32,016 bases of DNA from an uncultured Bacteroidota bacterium (GTDB lineage Bacteria > Bacteroidota > Bacteroidia > Bacteroidales > P3). The position numbers and the translations under genes were made by a program. Below the pieces are notes generated by a model. It saw only the letters and a program-made list of their open reading frames with translations, was not told the origin of the DNA and ran no database searches. This document shows, piece by piece, positions 5,726 to 14,967 of this stretch. Each line of letters starts with the position of its first letter. Position 1 is the stretch's first letter. The stretch covers positions 1 to 32,016 of the forward strand of contig CACZWL010000025.1 of the NCBI GenBank assembly GCA_902784865.1, in the 5' to 3' direction.

Positions 5726-8700
5726 TTGAAGAAAGCTTGGAAGATAACGTCGCGGGTGCTGCTGGCACTGGCGCTGCTGCTGTACGTGGCGGTGGCGTTG
5801 CTGAATTATTCCCTGGTGCAGTCGTATCTGGGCGCTGCGGCGGGCAATTATTTCAGCAAGGAGTGGGGCGGCACGGTGCGCATCGGGTCGCTGCATGCGA
5901 TGCCTTTCGACCACTTGATTCTGGACGATATACTGCTGGTGTCGCCGACGAACGACACGATTTTCAAGGGCGAGACGTTGCGTGTAGGTTTCCGCCGTTT
6001 TCCGTTGCGCGACCACGGGCTGGAGCTGGACCATGTATACATGAGGAATGCCTACTACCACCTGGAGACGGGCGGCGAGCAGAAGATCAACCTGCAGTAT
6101 ATCATCGACTATTTCAAGCCCAAGAAGGAGAAGGAGGACGACGACGGGCCGAAGCGTCCGTTCACGGTGACGGCGCGGACGCTGGAGCTTGAGAACGTGC
6201 ACTATAAGATGGACCTGCCGGACAACCGCCAGACGGTGTACCCTTACGGGGTGCAGATTCCGCACATGGAATATTTGGACATCCACGCGAAATTCAAGAA
6301 TATCAAGGTGGTGAACGACGACATCACGTGCCGCATCGTCCATTTGCGGACGCGCGAGAGGAGCGGTTTCGAGGTGAAGGAGCTGTGCGGCCAGGTGCAC
6401 GTGAGCCGCTACGAGATTGTTGCCAAAGATTTCTTTGTGCGCACGGCGCGGAGCACGATTGCGTTTGACGGCGAGTTGCACTACGACACGTGGAAGGGGA
6501 TGAAGGGTTACCTGTCGACGGTGGACCACAAGGCCGAGATCAAGGAGGGGTCGCATGTGGCGATGAGCGATGTGGCCTACTGGGCGCCTGTGCTGTGGGG
6601 CGTGGAGGTCGAGGCCGAGGCGTGCGGCACGGCCAGCGGGACGATAGACTCGATGGTGGCGGACATGGATGTGCGGTGGGGGCGCCAGTCGGAAGGGCGG
6701 CTGGCCGGGACGATAGTGGGGCTGCCGCGGGTAGACACGACGACCTTCGACCTTGAGATAGAGCGTCTTCGCACCGACAGCGACGACCTGCGCGCGCTGC
6801 TGAGTTTTGTGAAGCTGAAAGAGAGGCTGTGGCGCCAGGTGGCGCCGCTGGGGACGGTAGACGTGGTGGGGAGCGTCCACGGCGGCTACCGCGACGGCGG
6901 CACGGTGAACCTGCAGGTGTCGAGCGCTCCCGGCACGGTGAGCATGGACGCTGCGATGCGCAAGACGCCGCAGGGGCGTGCGGTGACGGTGGAAGCTGGG
7001 AGCGAAGGCCTGGGGCTGGCGCTGCTGGGCAGCGACTGGCTGACGCGCAGCGGTTTTGAAATCAGCGCGGAAGGCGAGTTGAAAGCCCCCACGGCAGGCC
7101 GACGGGGGCTGCTGGATCGGCTGACGCTGCGGCTGGACGGCAACCTGACGAACAGCGTGGTCAAAGGGCACCATATAGGGTCGGCGACGGTGAGCGGCGA
7201 CGTGCAAGAGGGGTTGCTGACAGCGCAGATAGCGTCGGGGGACAGCCTGGCCGACCTGGAGGTGACGGCGATGGCCGACCTGCGTGACAGCGTGAACCGC
7301 TATGTGGCGAAGCTCGACATAGGGAACCTCGACGTGGGGCTCCTCCCCCACCCTGCTGGCATGCGGCTGGCGGTGACGGGCAGCGGCAACGACCTGGAGA
7401 CCCTGACGGGCAGCGTGGAAGCCAGCCATGTGCGCTACGGCGAGAGGCTGCTGGGCGACGCCACGGTGAACCTGGTGTCGAACGGCGAACGCAAATCGCT
7501 GCAGCTGCTGAGCGACATGGCCGAGGCCACGGTGGCGGGCCATTTCAGATATGAAGACCTGGGGCTGATGGCGCGCCACTTCGGCCAGCAGTACCTGCCG
7601 GAGATATTCAACAAGATGGAAGCCCTCGACAGCGTCGAGCTGGCGCGGCTGTCGGACAGCTACGCCACGTTCCACGTGTACTGGAAAGACGACGGGCGGC
7701 GGCTGCGCGGCCTGACCGACGCGGTGAGCATAGCGAAAGGGAGCCGTGTGGACGGCTCGTACAACTACGGCGAGCAGCTGAAGATGGTGGTGCGCAGCGA
7801 CTCGCTGCGGCTCGGGCCGGTACTGCTGGAGAATGTGGGTGCCAGCGGTCGCACGCTTGGCGACAGCTACACGCTGGAGGTCGAGGCGCAGAGCCTGAGC
7901 CTGGGGCGCATCGAGCTGCTGCGGCGTGTGGAAGCCACCCTGGGCTGCGCCCCGTCGCTGAGCACGATGGCGCTGAAGTGGGGCAGCGAGAGCGACGCCA
8001 CGCGCGGCGACATGGTGCTGGGGCTGGAGGGCAACAATGTGATGGTGATGAAGCCGTGGTTCTACGTCGGCGACAGCCAGTGGGAACTCGGAGCCGACCG
8101 GATGGCGATAGAGAACGAGGGGCGGCTGAAGATTGTCGCCGACGGGCTGAGCCTGGCCAACCAGGACCAGCGCATCGCCGGACGCGTCAGCCTGCGCGGC
8201 GAGGACAACGACTGCGTGGAGCTGACCTTCGACCGCTTCAGCCTGAACCTGCTGAGCGACGTGCTGCTACAGGACAGCCCGCTGGACGTGGAGGGCGACA
8301 TCAACGGGCGCTTCACCATGTATGGGCTCGACAAGACGCCCTATTTCAACGCCAACCTGCGCATCGACAGCTGCCTGGTGAACCGCCAGCCCCTGGGCAG
8401 CATGGACCTGCGGAGCAACTGGAACGCCGAGCTGAACATAGTGAACCTGGAGGTCGCCAACCGCCAGGTGCGGGCGCTGGGCTGGATGGGGCTTGGCGAG
8501 GGCAACGACGAGATGAACTTCAACATAGACTTCCACGGGCTGGAGCTGAAGCTGGCAGAGCCGCTGCTGGCCTCGTTCAGCAGCCATATCGACGGGCGGA
8601 TCGACGGCAGCTTCGACGTGCACGGCACGCTGAAGAAGCCCGATGTGACGGGGGAGGCTCACGTGGAGGGCGGCGAGCTGACGGTAGACCTCACGCAGGT

Positions 8701-10084
8701 GACCTACCATTTCAGCGACAGCCTGCGCTTCCGCGGCGACAGGATAGAGCTTGACGGCTTCAGGATCCACGACCCGCTGGGCAACACCGCGCTGGCCGAC
8801 GGCACGATGCAGTTCGCCGGCGACGAGGGTTTGCGGCTGAACATTGGCGTCAAGACCGACAACCTGCTGGTGCTCAACAAGAAGCCCAGCGACGACTTCT
8901 ACGGCACGCTGCTGGCGTCGGCCGACTGCCTGGTGACGGGGACACCGACCAACCTGGCCATCGAGGTGCGCGCACGCACCAATCCCGGATGCGAGCTGAC
9001 GGTGCCCATCAGCTACCAGCAGCAGGTCAAGTCGCAGAACTACATCACCTTCGTCAACGAAAACCCCACCATAGAGACCGAGCCAGAGAGCGAACGGCGA
9101 GGCGCCGGCTTCGGGCTGGAGCTGAACCTCAGCATCACGCCCGACGTGAAGCTGAACCTGCCGATGGACTTCAGCGAGGTGACGGTGGGTGTCGGCGCCC
9201 GCGGATCCGGCGACCTGCACGTGGGCCTCGGTGCCGGCAGCGCGCCGCAGATTATGGGAGCCTACGAGATCACGTCGGGGACCATGAAGGTGGGGCTGCT
9301 CTCGGTCTACGAGAAGGCCTTCACCCTGGAGAGCGGCAGCAGCATGAACTTCCAAGGCAACGTGCCCGACGCGCGCTTCGACCTACGGGCAGTCTACTCG
9401 CAGCGCGTCAACATGTCCACCCTCACCGGCAACCTCTCCACCATCGACAACACGCAGAAATACCTGCAGGTGGAGAACGTCATAGCCATCAGCGGCACAC
9501 TGCAAGACCCGACCATAGGCTTCGACATACGCCTGCCCAACGCCGACCAGAGCGTCGAGGAGGAGGTCTTCGCCTACATCGACCGCAACAGCGAGCGCGA
9601 CATGCTGAACCAGACCGTCTCGCTGCTCCTCGGCGGCAGCTTCTACAACGTCAGCAACAACAACGTCCCCGGCAGCAACCCCCTGGACATCGTCACCTCT
9701 TTCGTCGGCAACTCCCTCTCCGACATGGTGCAGTTTGTCGACGTCGACATCGCCTACAAGTCGGCCACCGACATGACCAACGAGCAGTTCGACGTGAACA
9801 TCAGCAAGGACTGGGGCCGCTGGTACCTGGAGAGCACCCTGGGCTACGGCGGCGACAGCCGCGAGCTGGAGGCCGACAATATCGGCGGCGCCATCATCGA
9901 CGCCCTCATCGGCTACCGCCTCAGCCCACTGGTACACCTCTTCGCCTACAACCGCACCAACACCAACGACTACACCCGCATCGACATGCCCTACAAGCAG
10001 GGCGCCGGCCTCAAGCTCACCAAGGACTTCGACCGCTGGGCCGACCTCTTCAAGCGGAAAAACAAAGCCAAAGGCAGCAAATAG
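5726..10084 (+). CDS. tamB: TamB/DUF490 translocation and assembly module protein
   Basis: Very large (1452 residues) envelope protein of the TamB/AsmA-like group, which spans the periplasm and helps move lipids or outer-membrane proteins between membranes. An N-terminal membrane anchor (about residues 8-28, RVLLALALLLYVAVALLNYS) is followed by more than 1000 residues of beta-rich repeats with the alternating hydrophobic pattern of the lipid-transfer groove. The last 400 or so residues match the DUF490 end, with FDVNISKDWGRWYLESTLGY and YKQGAGLKLTKDFDRWADLF near the C-terminus. The start is TTG at 5726, preceded at about 5718-5723 by GGGGAG; the ATG at 5716 is in another frame. No tamA-like gene is in the window. 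The phosphodiester glycosidase gene follows after nine bases and is probably co-transcribed. Confidence 0.9.
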   Translation: MKKAWKITSRVLLALALLLYVAVALLNYSLVQSYLGAAAGNYFSKEWGGTVRIGSLHAMPFDHLILDDILLVSPTNDTIFKGETLRVGFRRFPLRDHGLELDHVYMRNAYYHLETGGEQKINLQYIIDYFKPKKEKEDDDGPKRPFTVTARTLELENVHYKMDLPDNRQTVYPYGVQIPHMEYLDIHAKFKNIKVVNDDITCRIVHLRTRERSGFEVKELCGQVHVSRYEIVAKDFFVRTARSTIAFDGELHYDTWKGMKGYLSTVDHKAEIKEGSHVAMSDVAYWAPVLWGVEVEAEACGTASGTIDSMVADMDVRWGRQSEGRLAGTIVGLPRVDTTTFDLEIERLRTDSDDLRALLSFVKLKERLWRQVAPLGTVDVVGSVHGGYRDGGTVNLQVSSAPGTVSMDAAMRKTPQGRAVTVEAGSEGLGLALLGSDWLTRSGFEISAEGELKAPTAGRRGLLDRLTLRLDGNLTNSVVKGHHIGSATVSGDVQEGLLTAQIASGDSLADLEVTAMADLRDSVNRYVAKLDIGNLDVGLLPHPAGMRLAVTGSGNDLETLTGSVEASHVRYGERLLGDATVNLVSNGERKSLQLLSDMAEATVAGHFRYEDLGLMARHFGQQYLPEIFNKMEALDSVELARLSDSYATFHVYWKDDGRRLRGLTDAVSIAKGSRVDGSYNYGEQLKMVVRSDSLRLGPVLLENVGASGRTLGDSYTLEVEAQSLSLGRIELLRRVEATLGCAPSLSTMALKWGSESDATRGDMVLGLEGNNVMVMKPWFYVGDSQWELGADRMAIENEGRLKIVADGLSLANQDQRIAGRVSLRGEDNDCVELTFDRFSLNLLSDVLLQDSPLDVEGDINGRFTMYGLDKTPYFNANLRIDSCLVNRQPLGSMDLRSNWNAELNIVNLEVANRQVRALGWMGLGEGNDEMNFNIDFHGLELKLAEPLLASFSSHIDGRIDGSFDVHGTLKKPDVTGEAHVEGGELTVDLTQVTYHFSDSLRFRGDRIELDGFRIHDPLGNTALADGTMQFAGDEGLRLNIGVKTDNLLVLNKKPSDDFYGTLLASADCLVTGTPTNLAIEVRARTNPGCELTVPISYQQQVKSQNYITFVNENPTIETEPESERRGAGFGLELNLSITPDVKLNLPMDFSEVTVGVGARGSGDLHVGLGAGSAPQIMGAYEITSGTMKVGLLSVYEKAFTLESGSSMNFQGNVPDARFDLRAVYSQRVNMSTLTGNLSTIDNTQKYLQVENVIAISGTLQDPTIGFDIRLPNADQSVEEEVFAYIDRNSERDMLNQTVSLLLGGSFYNVSNNNVPGSNPLDIVTSFVGNSLSDMVQFVDVDIAYKSATDMTNEQFDVNISKDWGRWYLESTLGYGGDSRELEADNIGGAIIDALIGYRLSPLVHLFAYNRTNTNDYTRIDMPYKQGAGLKLTKDFDRWADLFKRKNKAKGSK

Positions 10085-10093
10085 CAGAATGCC

Positions 10094-10954
10094 ATGAAGA
10101 GACGCCTGCTGATACTGCTGACAACACTCGTTCCGCCGGTCCTCCATGCGCAGGTGGACTACACGGTGGACTCGCTGCGCGTGGCCAATGCCGAATGGCG
10201 TGTGGACAGCCTCGAGGGCTGTGTGCTGAAACGCTACCACTTCGGCGACGGCACCCTCTTCTGCTCGGCGCAGCACCTCTTCGTCATCGAGATTCCCGCA
10301 GGGTCGCCGCGGCGGCTGGCCTTTGCCCACGACGCCGACCTGGCGACGACCACCACCCTCGCCGAGCGTGCCGACGCGCTGGCTGCCATCAACGGCTCCT
10401 TCTTCGACATGCGCCACCGCCACCCCGTCTGCTACCTCCGCATCGACGGCACCCAGGTCGGCGAGAACACCCCCCACCGCAGCGACAGCATAAACCGCAA
10501 ATACTACCAGCACGCCGTACTCACCCTCGCCGGCAACCAGGTGCGGCTGCTCGTGCCCGACAGCAACCGCCGCTGGGAAGAGAGCCTCGGCCAGAGCGAC
10601 ATCATGACCGCCGGCCCCATGCTGCTGCGCCAAGGGCAATACGTGCCGCAACGCGACGACCGCACCTTCGTCACCCACCGCCACAACCGGACAGCCCTCG
10701 GCACAAAGCCCGACGGCACCACCCTGCTGCTCGTCGCCGACGGACGCTTCGCCCACAAGGCCGAAGGCCTCACCCTGACGGAGCTGGAACGCGTCATGCG
10801 GTGGCTCGGCTGCACCGAGGCCATCAACCTCGACGGCGGCGGCTCTTCAACCATGTATATCAAGGACAAAGGGGTAGTCAACTACCCCTCCGACAACGGT
10901 CGCCACGACCACGAGGGCGAGCGCCCCGTCAACAACGCCATTTTGGTACTCTGA
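10094..10954 (+). CDS. Phosphodiester glycosidase (NAGPA domain) family protein, exported
   Basis: Exported protein of 286 residues with a signal peptide (MKRRLLILLTTLVPPVLHAQ). The body matches the NAGPA-type phosphodiester glycosidase family, whose members remove sugars such as GlcNAc from phosphodiester-linked glycans. Visible family motifs are AAINGSFFD, the central RTALGTKPDGTTLLLVADGR, and LTLTELERVMRWLGCTEAIN followed by LDGGGSSTMY, which is the hallmark glycine-rich loop; the tail ERPVNNAILVL is also typical. It follows tamB by nine bases on the same strand. Substrate is not known; a role in cell-wall or exopolysaccharide turnover is inferred from the family only. Confidence 0.88.
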   Translation: MKRRLLILLTTLVPPVLHAQVDYTVDSLRVANAEWRVDSLEGCVLKRYHFGDGTLFCSAQHLFVIEIPAGSPRRLAFAHDADLATTTTLAERADALAAINGSFFDMRHRHPVCYLRIDGTQVGENTPHRSDSINRKYYQHAVLTLAGNQVRLLVPDSNRRWEESLGQSDIMTAGPMLLRQGQYVPQRDDRTFVTHRHNRTALGTKPDGTTLLLVADGRFAHKAEGLTLTELERVMRWLGCTEAINLDGGGSSTMYIKDKGVVNYPSDNGRHDHEGERPVNNAILVL

Positions 10955-11080
10955 CCCACCCTGACACGCACCCTCCTGCCAGGTATCTGGTAGGTGTCTG
11001 GTAGGTATCTGGTAGGTGAATACTTCGACTCTTTCCCACCATTTCCCATCGATGGGAAATAATGGATACTTTTTTTTCTC
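10955..11080. other. Spacer between convergent genes with ladder repeat and palindrome
   Basis: The spacer contains ladder copy B (10975-11040) and directly after it the perfect 20-bp palindrome ATTTCCCATCGATGGGAAAT (11041-11060), followed ten bases later by a run of eight T (11070-11077). The palindrome plus T-run may end transcription of the plus-strand glycosidase, though the gap between stem and T-run is longer than in standard terminators. Confidence 0.6.
10975..11040 (+). repeat. 11-bp ladder repeat, copy B
   Basis: Six consecutive 11-base units: CCTGCCAGGTA, TCTGGTAGGTG, TCTGGTAGGTA, TCTGGTAGGTG, AATACTTCGAC, TCTTTCCCACC. The unit order resembles copies C and D. Confidence 0.85.
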
Positions 11081-12004
11081 TCAGCGCACAGAACCGCCGG
11101 GTTGCGGGTACGCCTCAAGCCGGAAGTCCTCCGCCACACGCTCGGCCAACCGCGTGGCTCCGACGTGGGTGGGATGGATTGGGTCGTAGAAGAGGGAATT
11201 ATCCCGGAACTCCTCGTCTCTCGAATAGTCGTGATACTCCATGGGATAGGCGGCCTGGACTGTCTGGACGACGCGCTGCAGGTCGTCGTAATTGGCCTCG
11301 GGTGTCCATCCGATGTACAGGCTGCTCTGCGGCGGGGTGATGGCGATGAAGCGGACGCCATTCTCGCTGCATATATGCGCCAAGCGGGCAAGGTACTCTA
11401 TGAAGGCGTCGACGCTGCCTTGGTCGTTTAAGGTGGGCCTCCCATAGCCGGCAATCTCCTCGCCGCCCCACACGCCGGAGAGGGCCTGATAGCCAAGGGA
11501 ATCGCAGCGGATGTCAGGCCGGAAGTTCTTCAGACAGAAGCGCCCGGAGAGGAGCTGGGAGTGGCAGATGATGTTCTGCGGAAAGGTACGGCAGGGAATA
11601 TTCCACGACTTGGCGTATTCCACGCCGGAGTTGAGGTCGTCGCCGCCAACCGCGAGACCGCCGACAGCAAGCGGGTAGATGACGGCACGCAGGTTGGGCA
11701 TCTGCGGAATGTAGCGCCGCGCTATCTCGACGTCGTAGTAAATCATCCGCCCCATCTGTGCCGCATTGAACGCGCTGTCGCCGAGGACATGATTGTTGAA
11801 CGACAGCTCGAAAAAGCTGTTGCCGAGCAGCAGCGTGGAGATGGAGCCGAGGTTGGCCTCGATGTGTTGGCGCTTCCAGAGAAAATTGTTCTGCACCCTG
11901 TGAGCGTACAGCTCGACAGGCAGAACAAAGAAAAGGGCCCCCACGACGAGAACGACGGCAGCATCGCGAAGGAAGCAGTGCAAGGCTCCCGGGGTGCTAC
12001 TCAT
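11081..12004 (-). CDS. SGNH-hydrolase-like membrane-anchored protein
   Basis: Predicted 307-residue protein with one N-terminal membrane segment (about 14-34, AAVVLVVGALFFVLPVELYA). LLLGNSFFELSFN (58-70) occupies the place of the GDS block, with Ser63 as the possible nucleophile. DPIHPTHVGATRLAERV (from 274) is the DxxH block. These are signs of SGNH/GDSL esterases or the related acyltransferases that modify cell-surface glycans, but the middle of the protein is not recognised. ATG 12004 overlaps the stop of the upstream lipoprotein gene by eight bases, suggesting coupled translation; an earlier ATG at 12022 overlaps more. Its place after GH92 suggests glycan deacylation, an inference. Confidence 0.65.
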   Translation of the reverse strand: MSSTPGALHCFLRDAAVVLVVGALFFVLPVELYAHRVQNNFLWKRQHIEANLGSISTLLLGNSFFELSFNNHVLGDSAFNAAQMGRMIYYDVEIARRYIPQMPNLRAVIYPLAVGGLAVGGDDLNSGVEYAKSWNIPCRTFPQNIICHSQLLSGRFCLKNFRPDIRCDSLGYQALSGVWGGEEIAGYGRPTLNDQGSVDAFIEYLARLAHICSENGVRFIAITPPQSSLYIGWTPEANYDDLQRVVQTVQAAYPMEYHDYSRDEEFRDNSLFYDPIHPTHVGATRLAERVAEDFRLEAYPQPGGSVR

Positions 12005-12251
12005 TGCTGGGGGGATTGACATAGGCTATGCCGTTGGGGTCTATGTACTCGTTGCGCTCCACGCAGACACGGCTTGGCTCCCGGGTCAGCGAGGAACACG
12101 GCGTGTCGGAGTTGACGTAGTTCTCCTGCACGGCAGGGACTGCATTGGAGGAGTAGAGGTAGCAGTAGCAGAGCTTGCTGTCGCACGACGCGGCAAGCAT
12201 TCCGACGGCCAGCAGGGCGCCAAGGGCAAGGGGGGAGATTCTCTTTTTCAT
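11997..12251 (-). CDS. Small cysteine-rich lipoprotein of unknown function
   Basis: 84 residues. MKKRISPLALGALLAVGMLA followed by ASCDSK is a clear lipoprotein signal with acylation at Cys23. The mature part of about 60 residues has several more cysteines (CDSKLCYCY, PCSS, RVCVE) and no recognised domain. The gene sits between the GH92 gene (32 bases upstream) and the SGNH-like gene (8-base overlap) on the same strand, so it is part of the glycan operon and may be an accessory surface or periplasmic protein for it. Confidence 0.7.
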   Translation of the reverse strand: MKKRISPLALGALLAVGMLAASCDSKLCYCYLYSSNAVPAVQENYVNSDTPCSSLTREPSRVCVERNEYIDPNGIAYVNPPSNE

Positions 12252-12283
12252 GATATACTTTATTGTTTACGTTCTGTGTTGAG

Positions 12284-14923
12284 TTACTTGACAACTATCT
12301 CGTCGGCAAAGAGCCAGGCCTGCTGGCCGGCGCTGACGTGCCAGTGGGGCAGGGCTCCGAAGTTGCGGGCGGTGATGCGGAGGTGTCGCGCCTGGACGTG
12401 GCCGCTGACGGCAAAAGTGTGCTGCGTATAGTCCTCCTGGCGGGCGTGCTCGGCGGGGAAGAGGGTGTTTTGCACCCTGCCGAAGGGGTGCCACGTCTGC
12501 CCGTCGAGGCTGTACTCGACCTGCACCTCGCTGGGGAAGAATATCCAGGACCGCATATTCTGGAGGCAGTCGAGGCCAACGGATCGGACGGTCTGCTGTC
12601 GGTCGAGCTCGACGACGGCGACGAAGTCCTGCTGCCAGCCCTGCCAGCCGCCGATGCGGTAGTTGGTGGTGCCGCGGATGTTGTCCACCATGCCCTCGGG
12701 GCCGTTCTCGGTGTACTGCGGCGCAGGCTGGGTGAGGTAGGTGACGCGCTTGTCGGTGGCGGTCTTCACCTCCACGTGGCGCACCACTTGCGAAGGCAAA
12801 CGCCCAGGCCAACAGGCCGAGGTGTCGCTCACCTTGTCGCGGGTGCTTTGCATGCGCCAGTCGTCGAAGACAGGGCAGGGGGTGATGCGGAGGCTGTCGG
12901 GGCAGGTCTGGTCAGTGAGCACCACGGCCAGCGGCAGCCGCTCGAAGCCCTCCACCTTGAGCAGGGGCTCCGTCTCCACCCACACATCGCTTCCCGGACA
13001 CACCTCATACATGCCCAGCGAGGCTAGCACGTACCAGGCACTCATCTGTCCGCAGTCCTCGTTGCCGCAGAGGCCGTCGGGGGCGGAGGTGTAGAGTTCA
13101 CCCAGTATGCGGTGGACATACTTCTTTGTCTTCTCGGGCTGGCCCAGCATGGTGTAGAGCCAGGCGGCGTGGTGCGAGGGCTCGTTGCCGTGGGCGTACA
13201 TGCCGATGAGGCCGGTGACGTCGGCCTGATCGCGCCCGCTCAACTTATTGTTGCCTTCGAAGAGGCTATCCAAGAACGCAAGCGCACGCTCCCGGCCGCC
13301 GATGTGGCTGACCCAGGCGTCGATGTCGTGCGGCACGTAGGTGCTGTACTGCCACGAGTTGGCCTCGGTGTAGTGGTTGTTGACCTCGGTGGGGTCAAAG
13401 GGGGTGAGCCAGGCGCCGTTGCGCTTGGGGCGGGCGAAGCCGTTGCTGTCGATGACGTTCTGCCAGCTCTGGCTGCGGATCCAGTAAGTGCGGGCTGTAG
13501 CGGTGTCGCCGGCAATCTCAGCCATCTGGGCTATGCACCAGTCGTCGTAGGCATACTCGAGGGTCTTGCTGACGCTCTCGTTGTCCACCTCGGACGAGAG
13601 GTAGCCCTGGGCGGCGTAGGCACGATGCTCGGGTGTACGGTTGCTAGTGGCCACCATGGCAGCGAGCATCTGCTTGGGCGTGTAGCCCGCAAGGGTGCCG
13701 TCCGACTCGGCCAGGTGGATATAGGCCTCGAGCATCATCGGCACGGCGTGGTAGCCAATCATGCAGTGGGTCTCGTGGCTGGCCAGCTCCCACATAGGCA
13801 GCTCGCCTCCCTGCTCGTACTGCTTCATGGCGGTGTAGACGAAGTCCACCGTGCGCTCGGGCTCAATCTGCGTCAGCAGGGGGTGCAGGGCGCGGTAGGT
13901 GTCCCAGAGCGAGAAGACGGTGTAGACCTCGCGGCCGGGGTCCACGGTATGGATTTGGTTGTCGGTGCCACGGTAGCGGCCGTCGTGGTCGCTCCAGAGG
14001 TAGGGGGCGGTCATGCAGTGGTAGAGGGCTGTGTAGAAGCAGCGGCGCTGCTCGTCGGTACCGTCCTTGACCTTGAGCTTGCCGAGGGCGGCCTCCCAGG
14101 TGCTGTCGGCAGCTTGGCGGGCTTCGTCAAAGTCCTTATATTCAGCTGCGTTGAGGTTGCCGACGGCACCCTCGATGTCCACACCGCTGATGGCCACCTG
14201 CAACTCGACCTCCTTAGTGCCACTAGGCAGCATCAAAACCGCCTGTGTCGAATCGTCGTTATAACGAACTCCCTCAAACGGCACACTACTGCGGATGGCA
14301 TAGTGCAGGTGCTGGTCGGGGTTCCACGCATTGCTCTCGCGCCACCCTACGATAAGCCCGTCGCGCTGCATAATCTTGCCGCTGAGCAGCACATCGCGGT
14401 GGTGCAGGTCGAGGACGATGCCGTTGTGGTTTTCAGCGTAAGTGTAGCGATGATAAGCCACGCGGCGGTCGGCCGTGAGTTCCACCTGCTTGACAGACGT
14501 GATACGGCCTTTGAGCGGCATCACACTGTAATAGCCGGCTTGAGCCACCTCGTCTTTGTGAGAAAACCCGAAACAATAGCGCAACCGCATTGAGTCGCCA
14601 AACTCCATGTCACGGATCTGCAACTCGTCCACCGGCATCAGCAACACATCGCCGTAGTCCTCGCAGCCCGTACCGCTGAGGTGGGTGTGGCTGAAGCCAT
14701 AGATGGTGTCGTCGCTGTAGTGGTAGCCGCTGCAGCCGTCCCAGCCTTCGAGGCGCGTGTCGGGGCCGGGCTGTATCTGGCCGAAGGGTACGATGGCGCC
14801 GGGGAAGGTATGGCCGTGGCCGTCGGTGCCGACGAGGGGGTTGACGTAGGAGGTCAGAGGCTTGTCGGCGCAGGAAACGCACAGTGCCACCGCAAGCAAA
14901 AGGATATATGGTCTTTTCATCAT
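12284..14923 (-). CDS. GH92 alpha-mannosidase with C-terminal discoidin-like domain
   Basis: Exported glycoside hydrolase of family 92, calcium-dependent enzymes that strip alpha-mannose from N-glycans and yeast mannans. From ATG 14923 (879 residues; the next ATG at 14920 is equally possible) the N-terminus is a lipoprotein-like signal (LLLAVALCVSCADKP, Cys18). Family motifs follow: YVNPLVGTDGHGHTFPGAIV, FSHTHLSGTGCEDYGDVLL (about 77-95), and GNEDCGQMSAWYVLASLGMY (620-639), which carries the catalytic acid region. The last 150 or so residues (about 730-879), starting near YTENGPEGMVDNIRGTTNYR, look like an F5/8 type C/CBM32 fold. The open frame extends 56 codons upstream through the ROK end, but the composition there is not protein-like and no signal peptide would result, so the later start is chosen. 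The adjacent ROK kinase supports mannose use. Confidence 0.93.
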   Translation of the reverse strand: MMKRPYILLLAVALCVSCADKPLTSYVNPLVGTDGHGHTFPGAIVPFGQIQPGPDTRLEGWDGCSGYHYSDDTIYGFSHTHLSGTGCEDYGDVLLMPVDELQIRDMEFGDSMRLRYCFGFSHKDEVAQAGYYSVMPLKGRITSVKQVELTADRRVAYHRYTYAENHNGIVLDLHHRDVLLSGKIMQRDGLIVGWRESNAWNPDQHLHYAIRSSVPFEGVRYNDDSTQAVLMLPSGTKEVELQVAISGVDIEGAVGNLNAAEYKDFDEARQAADSTWEAALGKLKVKDGTDEQRRCFYTALYHCMTAPYLWSDHDGRYRGTDNQIHTVDPGREVYTVFSLWDTYRALHPLLTQIEPERTVDFVYTAMKQYEQGGELPMWELASHETHCMIGYHAVPMMLEAYIHLAESDGTLAGYTPKQMLAAMVATSNRTPEHRAYAAQGYLSSEVDNESVSKTLEYAYDDWCIAQMAEIAGDTATARTYWIRSQSWQNVIDSNGFARPKRNGAWLTPFDPTEVNNHYTEANSWQYSTYVPHDIDAWVSHIGGRERALAFLDSLFEGNNKLSGRDQADVTGLIGMYAHGNEPSHHAAWLYTMLGQPEKTKKYVHRILGELYTSAPDGLCGNEDCGQMSAWYVLASLGMYEVCPGSDVWVETEPLLKVEGFERLPLAVVLTDQTCPDSLRITPCPVFDDWRMQSTRDKVSDTSACWPGRLPSQVVRHVEVKTATDKRVTYLTQPAPQYTENGPEGMVDNIRGTTNYRIGGWQGWQQDFVAVVELDRQQTVRSVGLDCLQNMRSWIFFPSEVQVEYSLDGQTWHPFGRVQNTLFPAEHARQEDYTQHTFAVSGHVQARHLRITARNFGALPHWHVSAGQQAWLFADEIVVK

Positions 14924-14925
14924 AT

Positions 14926-14967
14926 TTCTAGTTATTCTAGACTTTCTAGATTTTCTAGCCATTCTAG
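14926..14967. repeat. Five TTCTAG boxes in a perfect 9-bp period
   Basis: TTCTAG occurs at 14926, 14935, 14944, 14953 and 14962, each separated by three variable bases. The array fills the whole gap between the ROK stop and the GH92 start. On the minus strand it places five TAG codons in the ROK reading frame, one every third codon; the first is the natural ROK stop. CTAG is normally rare in bacterial DNA. Confidence 0.9.

Noticed and set aside
5597-7675. 692-residue open frame on the minus strand, His/Gln/Arg-rich
   Set aside because: It is the shadow of tamB in GC-rich DNA: low-complexity composition, no domain, and the plus-strand gene is convincing across the same bases.
9383-10756. 457-residue minus-strand frame rich in Val, Ala and Gly
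   Set aside because: Antisense shadow of the tamB end and of the phosphodiester glycosidase gene, both of which show family motifs.
13112-14593. 493-residue plus-strand frame within the GH92 gene
   Set aside because: Antisense shadow of a well-supported glycoside hydrolase.
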